Positions 28,726 through 40,743 of a stretch of 64,000 nt of DNA are shown here, in pieces. The stretch's first letter is position 1; every line of letters begins with the position of its first letter. The DNA lies in contig NC_089852.1 in the NCBI RefSeq assembly GCF_036373705.1, forward strand, positions 1,986,300-2,050,299. Direction: 5' to 3'. This DNA comes from Amia ocellicauda (Eukaryota > Chordata > Actinopteri > Amiiformes > Amiidae). Below the pieces are notes generated by a model that did not search any database, was not told the origin of the DNA, and saw nothing but the letters and a program-made list of their open reading frames with translations. The position numbers were made by a program, and so were the translations under genes.

Positions 28726-29027
28726 ATGCTGCGACTGCTGGGGCCAGTTGGTGTGAGCAGTGGGATGTCCCAGCATGCCGTGCTGTCAGAGGGGGGCGCG
28801 GCCTGGCGCTGGCTGCCATGCACGCACTCGGAGCTGCGCCTGGACCTGACGCTGGGCTGCGGACAGAGCTTCCGGTGAGCCAGGGAGGAGTGGCCAGTCT
28901 CTCATTTAAATCTGTCTCTTCCTCCCTGAAATTCAAATTCACGTTCAAAACAAGCATTATTGGCAGATGAGTTTACACCAGTGTTGCCCAAGCATTGACA
29001 GACACAGGGAAGAGGAAATAATAAATG

Positions 29028-29059
<32 letters not shown>

Positions 29060-31131
29060 TCTCTCTGCACCCCCCCCCCCCAGCTGGACAGAGACAAGCA
29101 AGGGTCACTGGACAGGGGTGATGGGGGGGCGGGTGTGGACATTGACCCAGACGGCGGACAGGCTGTGGTTCCACCGCTACAGTACCCAGCCAGGCCCGAG
29201 GGAGGGGTCGGAGGTCGTGACCCCTGAGCATGAGGAGGAAGAGGATGGGAAGGACGAAGAAGCTCTGAGGGATTACTTCCAGTTGAAGGTGCAGCTGGGG
29301 GGGCTGTACCAAGGGTGGGGTGCCGTGGACCCCCACTTCAAACACACTGCACTCAGCTTCCCAGGTGAGCAGGCACAATTCAATTCAGTTCAATTCAAGA
29401 AAACTTTATTGACACGACTAATTGTCATCCATGTTGCCATAGCATTGACAGACAGGTCCAGTGCCAAAGAACAGGGTGATGGGACAATAAATACAGAGGT
29501 TATAAATCTCCCTCTCCCTCTCCCTCTCTCTCAGGGGTGCGGATGCTGAGGCAGGACCCTACTGAGTGCCTGTTCTCCTTCATCTGCTCCTCCAATAACC
29601 ATGTGTCTCGCATTCAGGGTATGGTGGGGCGGTTGTGCCAGCGACTGGGGGAGCCTCTGTGCCAGCTGGGCACAGAGACATACCACACCTTCCCCTCCCT
29701 GCACCGCTTGGCAGGTACCTGTGTGTGTGTGTGAGTGTGTGTGACAGTATCCTTGTGTGTGAATGTGAGTGAGAGTCTTTGTGTCTGTCTGACTGTGTGT
29801 CAATATCTTATCCCTCTCCCTCTCCCTCTCCCAGAGGAAGGTGTGGAGGAGTGTCTGCGCGCTCTGGGCTTCGGGTACCGGGCTCGCTTCCTGCACCAGA
29901 GTGCCTGCCACATCCTGGATATGAAGGGCCCTGATTGGCTGGCCTCCCTGAGGGGCGTGGCCTACCCAGAAGCACGGTCTGCGCTGTGCGCACTGCCAGG
30001 GGTTGGACTCAAGGTACACTCACTCCTCCCTCTCCGTCTCCGTCTCTCTCTCTTGTATGTCTGGATCATCACTCTTTCACTTCCTCACTCATTGATCATG
30101 TTGCCTGTAGTGTAAGTGACGTGTTTCCATTACCGTTGTGCTTAACATGTCTGTGGCGTGTTGTCATCAGCGTGTATTTGACTTGTCCATGGCAGGTGGC
30201 GGACTGCGTGTGCCTGATGTCGCTGGACAAACTGGGCGTGGTGCCAGTGGACACCCACGTGTGGCAGATCGCCCGCCGGCACTACCTCCCAGAGCTGGGC
30301 TCGGCGCAGCGCAGCCTCACACCCGCACTGAACCAGCGCATCGGTGAGCACAGCCCCCCCACAGCATCCCTGACACCCCACTGTCCCTCACACAGCACTC
30401 ACCCGCAGTGCTGCGCTGTGAATCAGTACTGCTCTGAGGAACAGAACCCCACTATTTATCAACACAGCACTCATAATCAATCAAGCTCTGATAATCAGTA
30501 CAGTGCAGTGTCTGATTGATCAACTCGATCAATATGCTGTCAGTGAGGCGTACTCAGCCCGGTCAGGAGACTGATCTCACACCTCCATGCAGAGCGCAGG
30601 CCTGGCTAATCAATCTCCTCTCTCTGTTCTGCACAGGCGATTTCTTCAGGCAGCTCTGGGGTCCTTACGCTGGCTGGGCGCACTCTGTGAGTACTGGGAA
30701 TACGGGGGGGGGGGGGGGTCACACTTTTTTTTCCTCTCCATTTCATTTTCTCTCCCTCCATCATTCTCTCCCCCGTTCTCTTGATCCCTCAACCTGTGCC
30801 TGATGTCCACAGCTCACACACTCCTCTCTCTCCCTCCCTCCCTTGCTCTCAGGTGTTGTTCTGTGCCGACCTGAAAAAGTTCCAGAAACTGAAAGTGGAG
30901 AAGCCCTCGAGTGAGGAGGAGGTGAAGAAAGAAGGGGGGAGGGAGGAGGAGGTTAAGAAAGAGAAGGGGAGGAAGAGAAGGAGTGAGGGGGACGTGAAGA
31001 CAGGCAGGGGGAGAGAGAAGCAGAGCAAAGGAGAGGTGAAGACAGAGAGGGGGAGCGAAGGGCAGAATGAAACCAAGAGAGTGAAAGAAATTAGAGTGAC
31101 AAAGGTGAAGAAGGAGAGAGAGAGTGAGTGA
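28726..31131 (+). CDS. OGG1: OGG1, 8-oxoguanine DNA glycosylase (7 coding exons, 421 aa)
   Basis: Base-excision repair enzyme that removes 8-oxoguanine opposite C and nicks the strand. Exons: 28726-28874, 29084-29364, 29535-29714, 29835-30013, 30196-30343, 30637-30686, 30853-31131; all phases match. The helix-hairpin-helix-GPD core is complete: [11 protein letters not shown] holds catalytic Lys263 (human Lys249) and Cys267 (human Cys253), and VPVDTHVW holds Asp282 and His284 (human Asp268, His270). NN in FICSSNN and Arg in GYRAR are also kept. Two oddities: His328 replaces human Gln315, and the last exon adds a Lys/Glu/Arg-rich tail (about residues 335-421) longer than in human (345 aa). The start is uncertain. 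ATG 28,726 follows a possible acceptor and gives a mitochondrial-like leader; ATG 28,765 aligns with a human internal Met; ATG 28,645 opens the frame further. Confidence 0.93.
28925..29470 (-). mobile_element. two L2-type LINE 3' tails in OGG1 introns 1 and 2
   Basis: At 28,925-29,005 and 29,378-29,470 there are two minus-oriented copies of the same tail: TTCAA/ATTCAA repeats, then TTTATTG or CATTATTG, a divergent middle, and TGTTGCC(A/C)AAGCATTGACAG or its near match. The AATAAA plus (TTGAA)n end is the hallmark of fish L2-clade LINEs. OGG1 exon 2 lies between the two pieces and is not part of them. Confidence 0.6.
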
Positions 31132-31248
31132 GTGTGGGGGGAGAAAGAGAGGCACAGGAGAGAGGGAGGGCTGGAGGAGGTGCTGAGGACAGGCAGGCTG
31201 TCGAGGGCCTATACAGATCAGGGTCACTATTTGTACTTTTTTAAACAA

Positions 31249-31254
31249 AATAAA
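31249..31254 (+). terminator. OGG1: poly(A) signal of OGG1
   Basis: AATAAA about 120 bases after the OGG1 stop codon, followed by a T-rich stretch (CTCTTTTTTTGC) that fits a downstream element. Confidence 0.65.
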
Positions 31255-31880
31255 GTTCTCTTTTTTTGCATTCCTCTGTCAGATCACCTGACCCTGGCTT
31301 CATTTCAGACTCTGCTGTGTGTGTGCGTGCGTGTGTCAATATCATTGCACTTCCAAAGCACTTGTGTTGTGTGTTGTATTGTGTAAAGATATAAAAATAC
31401 AATGCATTTATTGATAATATTTTACTGTTCTAAAATATTTGAAGTATTGAAGTAAATCTGTAAAGTATAGTTTATCATGTTAAAAGTGTGGTTTAAAGTA
31501 GTAAAGTGTAGTGTGGTTTACCATTGTGAAGCATGGTAAAAACGTGGTAAACATTTGGTTAAAATATGATCAAGTGTAGTGTCATGTAGCATGGTAAAAA
31601 TATGGTGCATATTAATATACACAGGAACACACACACATACCATAGAGGCCAAATACTGCACTCTTGTCCCCTTCCAATGCTCTCAGTTTATGAGCAGTGT
31701 GTGTGTGTGTCGGAGGGGGGTCAGCAGCTCAGACGCACCCCTGGACACCAGTGACGCACAGGAAAACAATACTTGGAATAGTTCACGAATATAGAAAACA
31801 AACAAACAAACAGATCAATAAATGAATGGGGGTTTGTATGTTATAATAAACCTTCATTCCAGCTGCTCTCCATGGCTTCG
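31255..31880. other. spacer after OGG1, no gene recognised
   Basis: AT-rich sequence with many direct TGGTAAA / GTAAAGTGTAG-like words around 31,440-31,610. No coding frame is recognised. Confidence 0.5.
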
Positions 31881-31881
31881 C

Positions 31882-31889
31882 TGACGTCA
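31882..31889. promoter_or_regulatory. palindromic CRE, TGACGTCA
   Basis: A perfect TGACGTCA cyclic-AMP response element lies about 200 bases upstream of the ATG at 32,090; a half-matching ATGACATCAC is at 31,976. It could drive the candidate gene that follows. Confidence 0.45.
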
Positions 31890-32089
31890 GCTCTGCTCTC
31901 TCTGTGTGGGGAATGGCTATGGCAAGAGTATAATAAATATTAACAATAAACTAATAAAAGCGAAGTCGCTGCATGATGACATCACACTCAGAGCCTGTAT
32001 GAAGAGTCGCATCGGCACAGAGATCAGGTTCCCAACTGACAGACGAGCTTCATTTTGACACTCGTGTCTGAACAGAGAAGACGATCGCC

Positions 32090-33125
32090 ATGTTCTCACT
32101 AGTGAAGATTGTAGTCTGGATCCTGGCGGTTTTAACAGTGAGCTCTCCGGTGCACCGTGGACCCTCGGGCTGCCCTGCCTGGAGGAGATGTGCCTTGTTG
32201 GGCCTCAGTGGGCCCTCGCCACCCGGCTGCCCCACCGCTCCTAAGCGCCTGCCTCGGCTCCGCTGTGGCTGTGTTATTGTTGCTCTGGCGGGCCGCTGTA
32301 CTGCCTGTCTGCCCTGACCCGAAGCCGACTGCTGTTCATTGCCACGGGTCTGTGGGCAGCAAAGATGGTGAGGGATTTATATATATATATGGCCTGGTAA
32401 CCCCTATGGCTCTGTGACCCAAATTAAACAATAATAAGTAGTAATTTATAAATTAAACAGTCATCAAATGTTAGTCCTTGTAACACAAACTGCTTTTTCA
32501 CAGTGAATGTAATGACGATGTTTTATTTATAACATCTTATTTTAATTGAATGTTTTTGTGGTTAAAATACAATTAATGAGAATGTAGCTCAGTAAACCCC
32601 CAGCTGGCCTCAGTGTGCGCTGCAGCAGTAATGCCCTCCTGTGTTTAAAGGCCGCTCTGCCACTCGCTCTGCCGCACCACCTCACACAGCCTCCCGGCGC
32701 TGGCCGGCACGGACACCGGACACGATAGACTGGAGGATCTGCCCTGGATCATCCGCCCCACCTGGGCTTCCCAGCACCGCCCTGCGCTCCTCTCGAATCC
32801 CAACTCACTGCACTCTGCCCCCGCTGCGTCTCGTGGCCTCACCCCACTGTATCGCCCCCCGGTCCCCTGCTGCTTTACCACCCTGCCCTCTGTGCTGGAG
32901 GCTCCTACAGGCCGAGCCTCTGGCACCGCTGGGCTCTGTGTGGCTCGGGAGGAGAGGGGCCTCCATACATCCCCCCCCGGCTCATCGCATCTCTCAGCCT
33001 CTCCTCAAGCTGCTCACCCAGTGCCTGACCCCACCCTTGCTGCCTCACCCACACTGTCTCCCCACTCCTGACCCCCGCTGTCTCGCCCCACACACACACA
33101 GGACAAACCCTATCCTCACAATAAA
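32090..33125 (+). other. unassigned candidate two-exon gene
   Basis: Not recognised. ATG at 32,090 (CGCCATGT) opens a 75-codon frame starting MFSLVKIVVWILAVLTVSS, which looks like a signal peptide, with a Cys-rich remainder ending at a TGA at 32,315. In another frame the same exon encodes a hydrophobic stretch (LLSACLGSAVAVLLLLWRAA) and stays open to a donor, AAAGATG|GTGAGG, at about 32,368. A weak acceptor, GTGTTTAAAG|GC, lies at about 32,650. Beyond it a long frame rich in Pro, Ser and His runs to a stop near 33,070 (other frames are also open), and AATAAA is at 33,120-33,125. The frames do not join cleanly from the 32,090 ATG, so this may be a non-coding transcript, a decayed gene or chance. 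Confidence 0.25.
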
Positions 33126-33139
33126 ACCTGATTCCTTCC

Positions 33140-33423
33140 TGCCAGTTCCTGCTGCTCTGGTGATGTTCCTCGTGGCGTCACGGTGGTTTCCTCATTATTA
33201 GGTTAAACCAAGTCTCTTCACCTCCTCCTCCCAATCTCTTACAGAGGCTGGAAGATTGATCCACAGTTTCTGGGAACTATATAACTGAATGCTCTGCCTG
33301 CTGTGGTTTTCTCGTGTATTTTTTTAGATCACCAGATCAACGGCTGACCTGGAGTGTGTTCACTGTGTTCACTGTTGGTGTGTGCAGCACAAGTACTGTA
33401 GGAGGTAGTGTTTGTCTGAACAG

Positions 33424-33459
<36 letters not shown>

Positions 33460-34140
33460 GATAAAGATCTGGCCAAAGATCAAGACAGCATGTCTTATTT
33501 AACCTTTATTTTGCCAGGTTAGGTGATTGAGAACCGGGAGGATGGTCATTTGAACTGAGGTGAGTTTATCTGGGTGAGTAAAACAGGTCCTGTTAGGAAA
33601 TAATGCTCTCCTGTGCAGAGTGATCATGTCACCTGCCTGAGTATCTCCTCTGCTCTCCACTGTGTGCAGCTCTGTGTTTGTCCACTGGGTGGCAGTGTTC
33701 AGTGTCCAGGCAGGCCTGTGACTGGGGGGCTCCTTCAGAAACACAGGGGCTGCTGTCACTGTCCCACATGCCTGGGGGTCTCTGCTCAGCCTGGGTCACC
33801 GGCGCTGCCATCAGGTGTGTGTGTGTGTGAGTGTGTGAGTGTGTGAGTTCCCACTTGTGTGCTGTTGAGTCACACACTGAGTCACACTGGGGGGGGGGCA
33901 GCCTGTCCAGGCCTGGGAGAGCAGCTGCATGCGTTTATTTATGTATGTATGTATTTATTTATTTGCTTGCTTGCTTGCTTATTTATTTAGGTCCTAGAGT
34001 TTTGTAATAATAATTGTGTTGTTTTGCTCTTATAGCCCTCCCTCTGTGTGGAAGTGGGAAACCATTAAAGACAAGACCCTGTACGACTGGGCTCAGTGTG
34101 TTAACTGGCCTGGGCTGGGCTGTGCTGTATTAAAGCAGGT
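33140..34140. other. intergenic, no gene recognised
   Basis: Contains an (AAT)n microsatellite at 33,427-33,462, a GTGA-type run at 33,815-33,850 and a TTTA/TGCT-type run at 33,935-33,990. No coding frame or RNA gene is recognised. Confidence 0.5.
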
Positions 34141-34160
34141 GGTAAGAAAGGCCACTGAAG

Positions 34161-34633
34161 TAAAATACTGTTTATTAGGTAAAAGTATTTTACATTTTAC
34201 AGATAAAAACATTCAAAATTTTAATACTTGTGATTAAAAAAAAAATTAAATCAATTACTAGAATCACTTAAAAATTTTAAAATCTCAAAGTGATTAAATT
34301 GAAGATAACTTAACATGTGCATAAAAAGAAAAACAAATGTGCTAAAAGCAAACCTGCTAACCAACAAAAAATGTCAAATACATTGAAAATAACTGAAAAT
34401 GAATCGGACAAATCAAAAAAATAAAATAAAACAAGAAAATAAAAAACAAACCAAAACAGTCCAATTCATTTCAAATTAAAACCAAACGGCCAATGCATTT
34501 GACAAAGAAATATAACAAAAACAACCCAAAAAACCAATCAAACTAGTGTTTTTAAAAACAACTAAATCTTTAAAAACAATTAAAATTAATTTTTAAAATT
34601 CATTTTAAAATATAATCTTTCATAAAAGAATTA
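34161..34633 (-). mobile_element. AT-rich retroposon of unrecognised family, copy 2
   Basis: A 473-base insertion between perfect 18-base direct repeats, TAAGAAAGGCCACTGAAG, at 34,143-34,160 and 34,634-34,651. Similar to 21,474-22,028 along most of its length, for example AATAACTGAAAATG and the block TCAAATACATTGAAAATAAC. On the minus strand both copies end in AATAAACAGTA. This copy lacks the GC-rich far 5' segment of copy 1, consistent with 5' truncation. Confidence 0.75.
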
Positions 34634-34654
34634 TAAGAAAGGCCACTGAAGAGG

Positions 34655-35165
34655 AGGATTGTGCTGCTGTGTCTTTAACAACAGCGGCGTTCCCACACTG
34701 CTGACTCACCTGGACACACCTGTCATTGTTCCAGGCCATCGGGGGGAGTGGATAGGAGAGGGCAGTGAGTGTGTGCCTGTGTGTCTGTATGAGTGTGTGA
34801 GAGAGTGTGAGAGAGTGTGTGAGTGTGCAGGAGCAAAGAGGGCTGACTCAGTGTTACCTGAGTGCAGGTGTAGTGTTTCCTGCAGGCCGTGTGATCAGCT
34901 GGTCTCGCTGTTCCCCCTCTCTCTCTCCCTCTCCCAACATCATCACAGAAAACGCAACAAAAGAAACAAGACTCCTGTCTGCCAGGATCATCTGGGTCAC
35001 CCAGTCAAGAGCTGGAATCACACACACACTCACACACACACTCACAGTGCCTACACTGTTCAAACAAAACACAAGAAGCTTATCTTTGTGTCCGGGAGTA
35101 GGAGGAGAGAGGGGCGGGGCTGGGGAGATTTTCCAATAACCTTTTTTTTTTTACAGCAACTATAA
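34655..35165. other. spacer, no gene recognised
   Basis: Holds short GTGTGAGA-type simple sequence at 34,760-34,830 and 35,020-35,045. No frame resembles a known protein. Confidence 0.5.
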
Positions 35166-35168
35166 AAG

Positions 35169-35345
<177 letters not shown>

Positions 35346-36159
35346 TGAATATCTTTTTAATCCATTGAGAAATCCTGTGACAGCAGACAGGTCGGTACTC
35401 GTATAGTGGGCGGGGGGGCTCAGGGAGTTCAGTGCGGCTGTGCTTGACGCCCCCACAGTCCAGAACAAACCGGCCGAGTCCTGCAGGAGAATCTTATCTT
35501 TGCACAATCGGAGCGTCCCGTTACTCACCCTGCAGCCAGGAGACACACCGGCCTGTGTCACACAGGCTTCTACACACAGCTGCTGTTGGGAACAGTGTTA
35601 CACACGCTGACATCACAGTGCAGGCGGGTGACTGTGAGAGTGAGTGTGTCATTTTGATTGTATTTTTCCATTCATTTTATGTTGTGGGTTATTTTTATTT
35701 TAAATGAAATATTTGGTTGTAAAACCCTTGATCTGAGATACCGGCCACTGCACCAACACGACATTGTCATTGTGTCTTTTTAAACACAATGATGTGTGTT
35801 TCCCACACAGACACATTGTGCTCTGCTTTGCTGAACTGTAACACAAAGTTGTGTTGTCCGGGAGCAAGCACAGCATGTGTTAAATTACATACATATGAGT
35901 TCTAAGAGTGTATGGGAGGGGGTGCCCTTGTCCCTGCAATCTTGCTTCTTCGCCCCTGTGGCCCTGCAGTAATCACTGCCTGGGCGCTGCTGGGTTCACG
36001 TCAGTCCAGGTGTGCTGTACAGGTGTGCGGTGACAGGCAGACACGCCGCGGTGTTGAGAGTCAGTGTGTTAAACCACTGACGCACAACACACTGCAGGTC
36101 ATTTGGGCGCAGCAGCACAGCAGCACGTCACTGGCGCGTTTACAATGATATCTGGACTC

Positions 36160-36442
36160 TCGGTTGTGCACAGTCAGCCTGGCTCCGTTAGCCCGTTTGC
36201 CTCAAAGCACAGTCGGCTGCGTCGCCCTTGTGATCATGTCATACAGGAGCAGCTACACGCGTGACGGGGCGGCGGCTGTATGAGCCGCAGTCGTGCTGTT
36301 TTCCAGCTGCGTGACAGAGAGCCGTGCGCGGAGTTGGGTTTGAGTGGAGATTGCGCTGCCGCCTGCGCCACTGTGACCCGCATGTGAGCGCACACTGCCC
36401 GCCGGAGAGAGGGAGAGGGAGGGGGCGTGAACCAGCGCGGCT

Positions 36443-36511
<69 letters not shown>

Positions 36512-36990
36512 TGTTTCCTAACCCATAACACCGTCCTCCCGGAGCGGTACAGTGCAGCCAAGCGCCGGACAGCGGGAGAGGTGAGGGCGGCGAAACGGCA
36601 GAGAGAGAGGGGCAGAGAGGGGCAGAGAGAGAGGGGCAGAGAGGGGCAGAGAGAGAGGGGCAGAGAGAGAGGGGCAGAGAGAGAGGGGCAGAGAGGCGCA
36701 GACGGACGCGGGGGAGCAGAGGCTTTTGTGCGGACATGGTGCCACAGCGACGCGAGAGGGAGAATAATAGTGACCGCAGGTAGGGGCAGGGAGGGGAGAT
36801 CCGTGAAGCAGAGATGGAAAGATAGTGCAAATAATGGAGTGAAAGAACGGAATTCAAGAGAAACGACGGGGAAGCGGGCGCGGGGGTGGGAACGAGGGAT
36901 AGATAAGAAGAAGAAGAAGAAGAAAGGGAAGAATGATGCGAGAATAAGAGCAGGCACGTTATTATATAAGCCGCGCACGCGTTGGTGAGG
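36160..36990 (+). promoter_or_regulatory. PRRT3: CpG-containing, purine-rich interval, possible PRRT3 promoter
   Basis: 36,160-36,430 has raised CpG density. It is followed by a 60-base (GA)n run at 36,447-36,506 and a GGGGCAGAGAGA minisatellite at 36,600-36,700. It is the most promoter-like interval upstream of the PRRT3 coding exon on the same strand. No donor could be chosen with confidence; assignment is inferred. Confidence 0.3.
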
Positions 36991-38006
36991 TGCCAGCTGC
37001 ACAGGAGCGGAAAACAATGTCAGTTTCCATCTGCAGCCCCGGAGAAAGCAGAAAACACTGGGGAAACAATATAGAAGAATACACACACACAGTCTTTTGA
37101 GTTTGGTTTTTAAACATATTTTTTTTAAGAAACTATGGATTATACAGAGCGAGAGAGAGAGAGAGAAATCCACTTCAGTGAAACCAAATATAATAATGTG
37201 AAAATATGAATAAGTACTGAGGTCATGTTTTTTCTTCTTTACAGAACTGTTCCACCCACAGTCTTCAAGTCTTGAGGGAGAGAGAGAGAGGTTACACACT
37301 TCCTGCTCGAGCCCAGTCTGTGTCCAGTTAGAGACAAGCAGTGGGGACGCTGTTAGACACAGGAGGAAGGAGAGGACGAGGAAGAGGAGGAGGAGGTGGG
37401 AGAGACGCACATATTCCCCCTTGGCTTGTTACAGCACCATAGATGACTGGAGTGTCTGCAGCTCAGACTGGGAGACAACTGGGTGAAAACGCACCAGGAG
37501 ACAGAGAGACTGGGGCACAAGGAGACACAGTCACTGGGAGAGACACCAGGAGACCCTAACGGAGACTGGGAGACACTGGCAGACTGTATCTCAAACCCCA
37601 GCCACAGTCGCTCTACACTGTCCCCCCAGCCCACTAACTACGCCATGGTGGGGGCTCTCCCAGCACTGCAGGGCCCCAGCGCACCCCCCCGCCCAGCACA
37701 CAGCCCTGACTGACTGAGAGCAGAGGCACAGGGAGACACAGGGAGCAAGATCTCGCACAAGTGGGCAGGGCCAGGCAGTGAGACAGGAACTCTAGGAACC
37801 AGTTACAGACTGCAGACCGAGCTGGGTTTTTAGACTCGGTGACAGTGTGTGAATGAGAAGCACAGAAAGGCTGTGAGGAGCTCGGGTGTGTGTGTGTGTG
37901 TGTGTGTGAAGCTGCGGGGAGTGTCAGACAGTGGTTTGTAAGCATGAGTGTGTGAGTGGAAAAACAGTGTCCCAGTGTGTGTGTGTGTCAGTGGAGTGAG
38001 TCTGTC

Positions 38007-38056
<50 letters not shown>

Positions 38057-40660
38057 TGAGTTCTGCAGGGTCAGGAACACAATAGCACACTCTGCCACAC
38101 TCACAACACACAGGCATATACACATAACACACAAAACACCCCCGGCACTCACTGCAACATCTGGGACAATCAGAAAAAAGAAGAGACCAATCAATCAGTA
38201 TTGTTTGATTCCAGCGGCCCTGTTCCATCTCTGGCTCGACTCCCCGTCTGTCTGTCTGTCTGTCTTTACTGGATTTTGTGACTACCTCCTACACACCCAC
38301 ACTCCTCGCTCTGGTTTGTACCAGGCTGCTCAGCTGGACAGACAGGTGAGGCGGGGGATAGGGGTCATGCCCTCAGGGAAGGATTGTTACCTGTAAGGTC
38401 AAAGGTCACAGACTTTTTTGGGTTAAGAAGTGCAATAACATTGCCATCCGTCCCCAGCGGGAGAGGGACAGACACAGAGACTCGCAGACACTGTCCCCAA
38501 GGTGCGCTGCCCTCGTGTCCGCTCTGTCCAGACGGTGAGTGTCTTTTGAGTGTTTGTGTGAGTTGTCCTTGTGTGTCTGTGAGTTATCTGTATGTGTAAG
38601 TGTGTTTTGTCTGTGTCTGTGTGCTGGCGCATATGTGCGTGTTTGTGTGAGTCCCAATCCCTTTCTCTCTCTCTCCTGTGGAGGGTGTACTGAGGACAGC
38701 CCCGCAAATGGGCTCCGGTAATCCGGCTGATCCGAGGACGGCCACCACACTGACCTCACAGCGCAGCATGCCTCCATAGACCAGCACATGCCAACACACA
38801 CGCCAACACACACTGACACACGGCACCACATTCCAACAAATGGTAACACACCGACACGCTCAGCAGCATGCAGCATGATGGGGGGCTGGTCTGGGAGCTG
38901 GTCTGGGGGCTGCTCTGACAGGCTGAGTGTGCAGTGTCACCGGACAGTAATGTGCAAAGTGTGCTGACCACACTGCCATTCTAAGCTTGGAGCCCCCAGG
39001 GGCAAACTGTGGCTAAAAATACCCCTGGAAATGCCCCCATTTACAGACACACACACAGGCACATGCACACACACATATACAGAGATGCAGATGCACAGAG
39101 AGACTGACATACTCTGCCACACAGACACAGATATGCTGAGATACACACACGGACGCACACAGACTCACAGTCACATGGCCACACACTCGCAGACACACAC
39201 ACACAGTCAGACAAACCTGCGCTTGTGCTGGCATGATACAAACATGAACCCTATCCCCCCATCCCGTTCTCGGTCTCTGCCTTGCCCCCTCTCTCATTCC
39301 CTATCTCTCCTTCCATCTCTCTCTCTCTCTCTCTCTCCCTGTTATCTACTTATCTCAAACCCACAGCCCCCCCCCCGCCCCCCACAGTCACACACCTCAC
39401 CCCCCCATGTGAGGCCAGAGGTGTGGATGGATAACAAGGACGTACTGACAATAAAATAAAAGCAGAATGAAAGTGAAAGAGAGAAATAACAGAAGCATGG
39501 CAGAGTGAAAGACAAAGACAAGGCGATGCAGGGAAAGAAAGAAATAACTGGAGTTTAAGAAAGTAAGGTGTTGTGTAGCTGTTTGTGTACCTCTGTCTAC
39601 CTGTGTGTGAACCTGTGTGTATCTGTGTGTAAACACCACTTGTGTGTATAACTGTTTGAATTCAAGAGAGAGACAGATACTGACAGAGAGAGAGAGAGAG
39701 AGAGAGAGAGACTGAGCGAATGGGACAGAAAGACGTGTGGGTTGCAAGTGAGGAAGAACGAGGGAGCGGAAACAGGAGAAACTGACAGGAGGGAGGGTGG
39801 GAGGACAAGGGAAGGGGAAGATGAGGTTTATAGAGTTGGTTAAGAACTCATCAAACTGGCCTCCTACTGTAAATTTACAATCAATCACTCTCTCCCTCTC
39901 CCTCGTCCTCCTTCTCAATTTTACTTTTTGTAAATTAGACACCAGAATAGCCGAGATCCCATGGTGATTTGAAACGGTGTCAGGGTGTAATTTGGATATA
40001 GGCAAATCAAACACTGACACACACACACACATATTAATGTGCAGTGTGTGTGTGTGTGCAATGCTGTTGTGTGTATGCTGTGGGTGTATTGTGCGTGTGT
40101 ATAGTGCATCGGGTGTGTGCAGTGTGTGTATTGTGTTTACACAGTGTCTGGAGCGTGTGTACAGTGTCGTTGTGGTATTTGTATTGTGCATTTTGTGTGT
40201 GCAGTAAATATAGTGTGTGTGTGGTGTGTTGTAGTGTGACTCAGTGATTTAGTCACGCGTCCCAGCCTCCTCTCCTCTCCTCTCCTCTCGCTTCACATCA
40301 CATCACTCTGCGGGCTGAGAAAGATCTGGACTCTCTCTCTTTTTCATCCTCTCTCCCTCCTCCACCCCCCCGCTCTCTCTCCCTTTGTGTTTACACTCCA
40401 GTGTTGTCTTATAAGGCAGTGTTACAGTGTGTCTGCTGCTCCTCTGTCTCCTGTTTAATTCCAGGCCTTCTGCAGCACGATGTTCCCTAGAAGGAGGGGT
40501 GTGTTAGGGTGTGCTCCCTTTGCTGCTCACTGTCATGTCTTGGTTGTGGTCTCGACGGGCCTGCTGTGATTTTACAGTGCAGGCGAGGCGCCGAACGCAC
40601 ATCAATAATCCAGATCATGTCGATAATCACATTAATTGATCCATTCTTAACCTTACACAG
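36991..40660. other. presumed PRRT3 5' intron or upstream region, no coding exon recognised
   Basis: Repeated GT/CA microsatellites (37,887-37,910; 38,010-38,055; 39,040-39,210) and CT/GA runs (39,320-39,340; 39,690-39,710). No frame resembles a known protein. The acceptor at 40,660 shows that at least one untranslated exon lies upstream. Confidence 0.45.
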
Positions 40661-40743
40661 GAGATGGAGTGAGGGAGAAGGAACAAGGGAAGAGAAGGAG
40701 ACCGTTTCTGAAGTAGTGCACTCCCACGTGGCTCCCGGTGGCG

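Noticed and set aside
27245-28957. Long minus-strand frames rich in Ser-Pro-Val-Gln (SLQQSSPVQS)
   Set aside because: They are translations of the GGACTGGACTG minisatellite; no splice or start context and no similarity outside the repeat.
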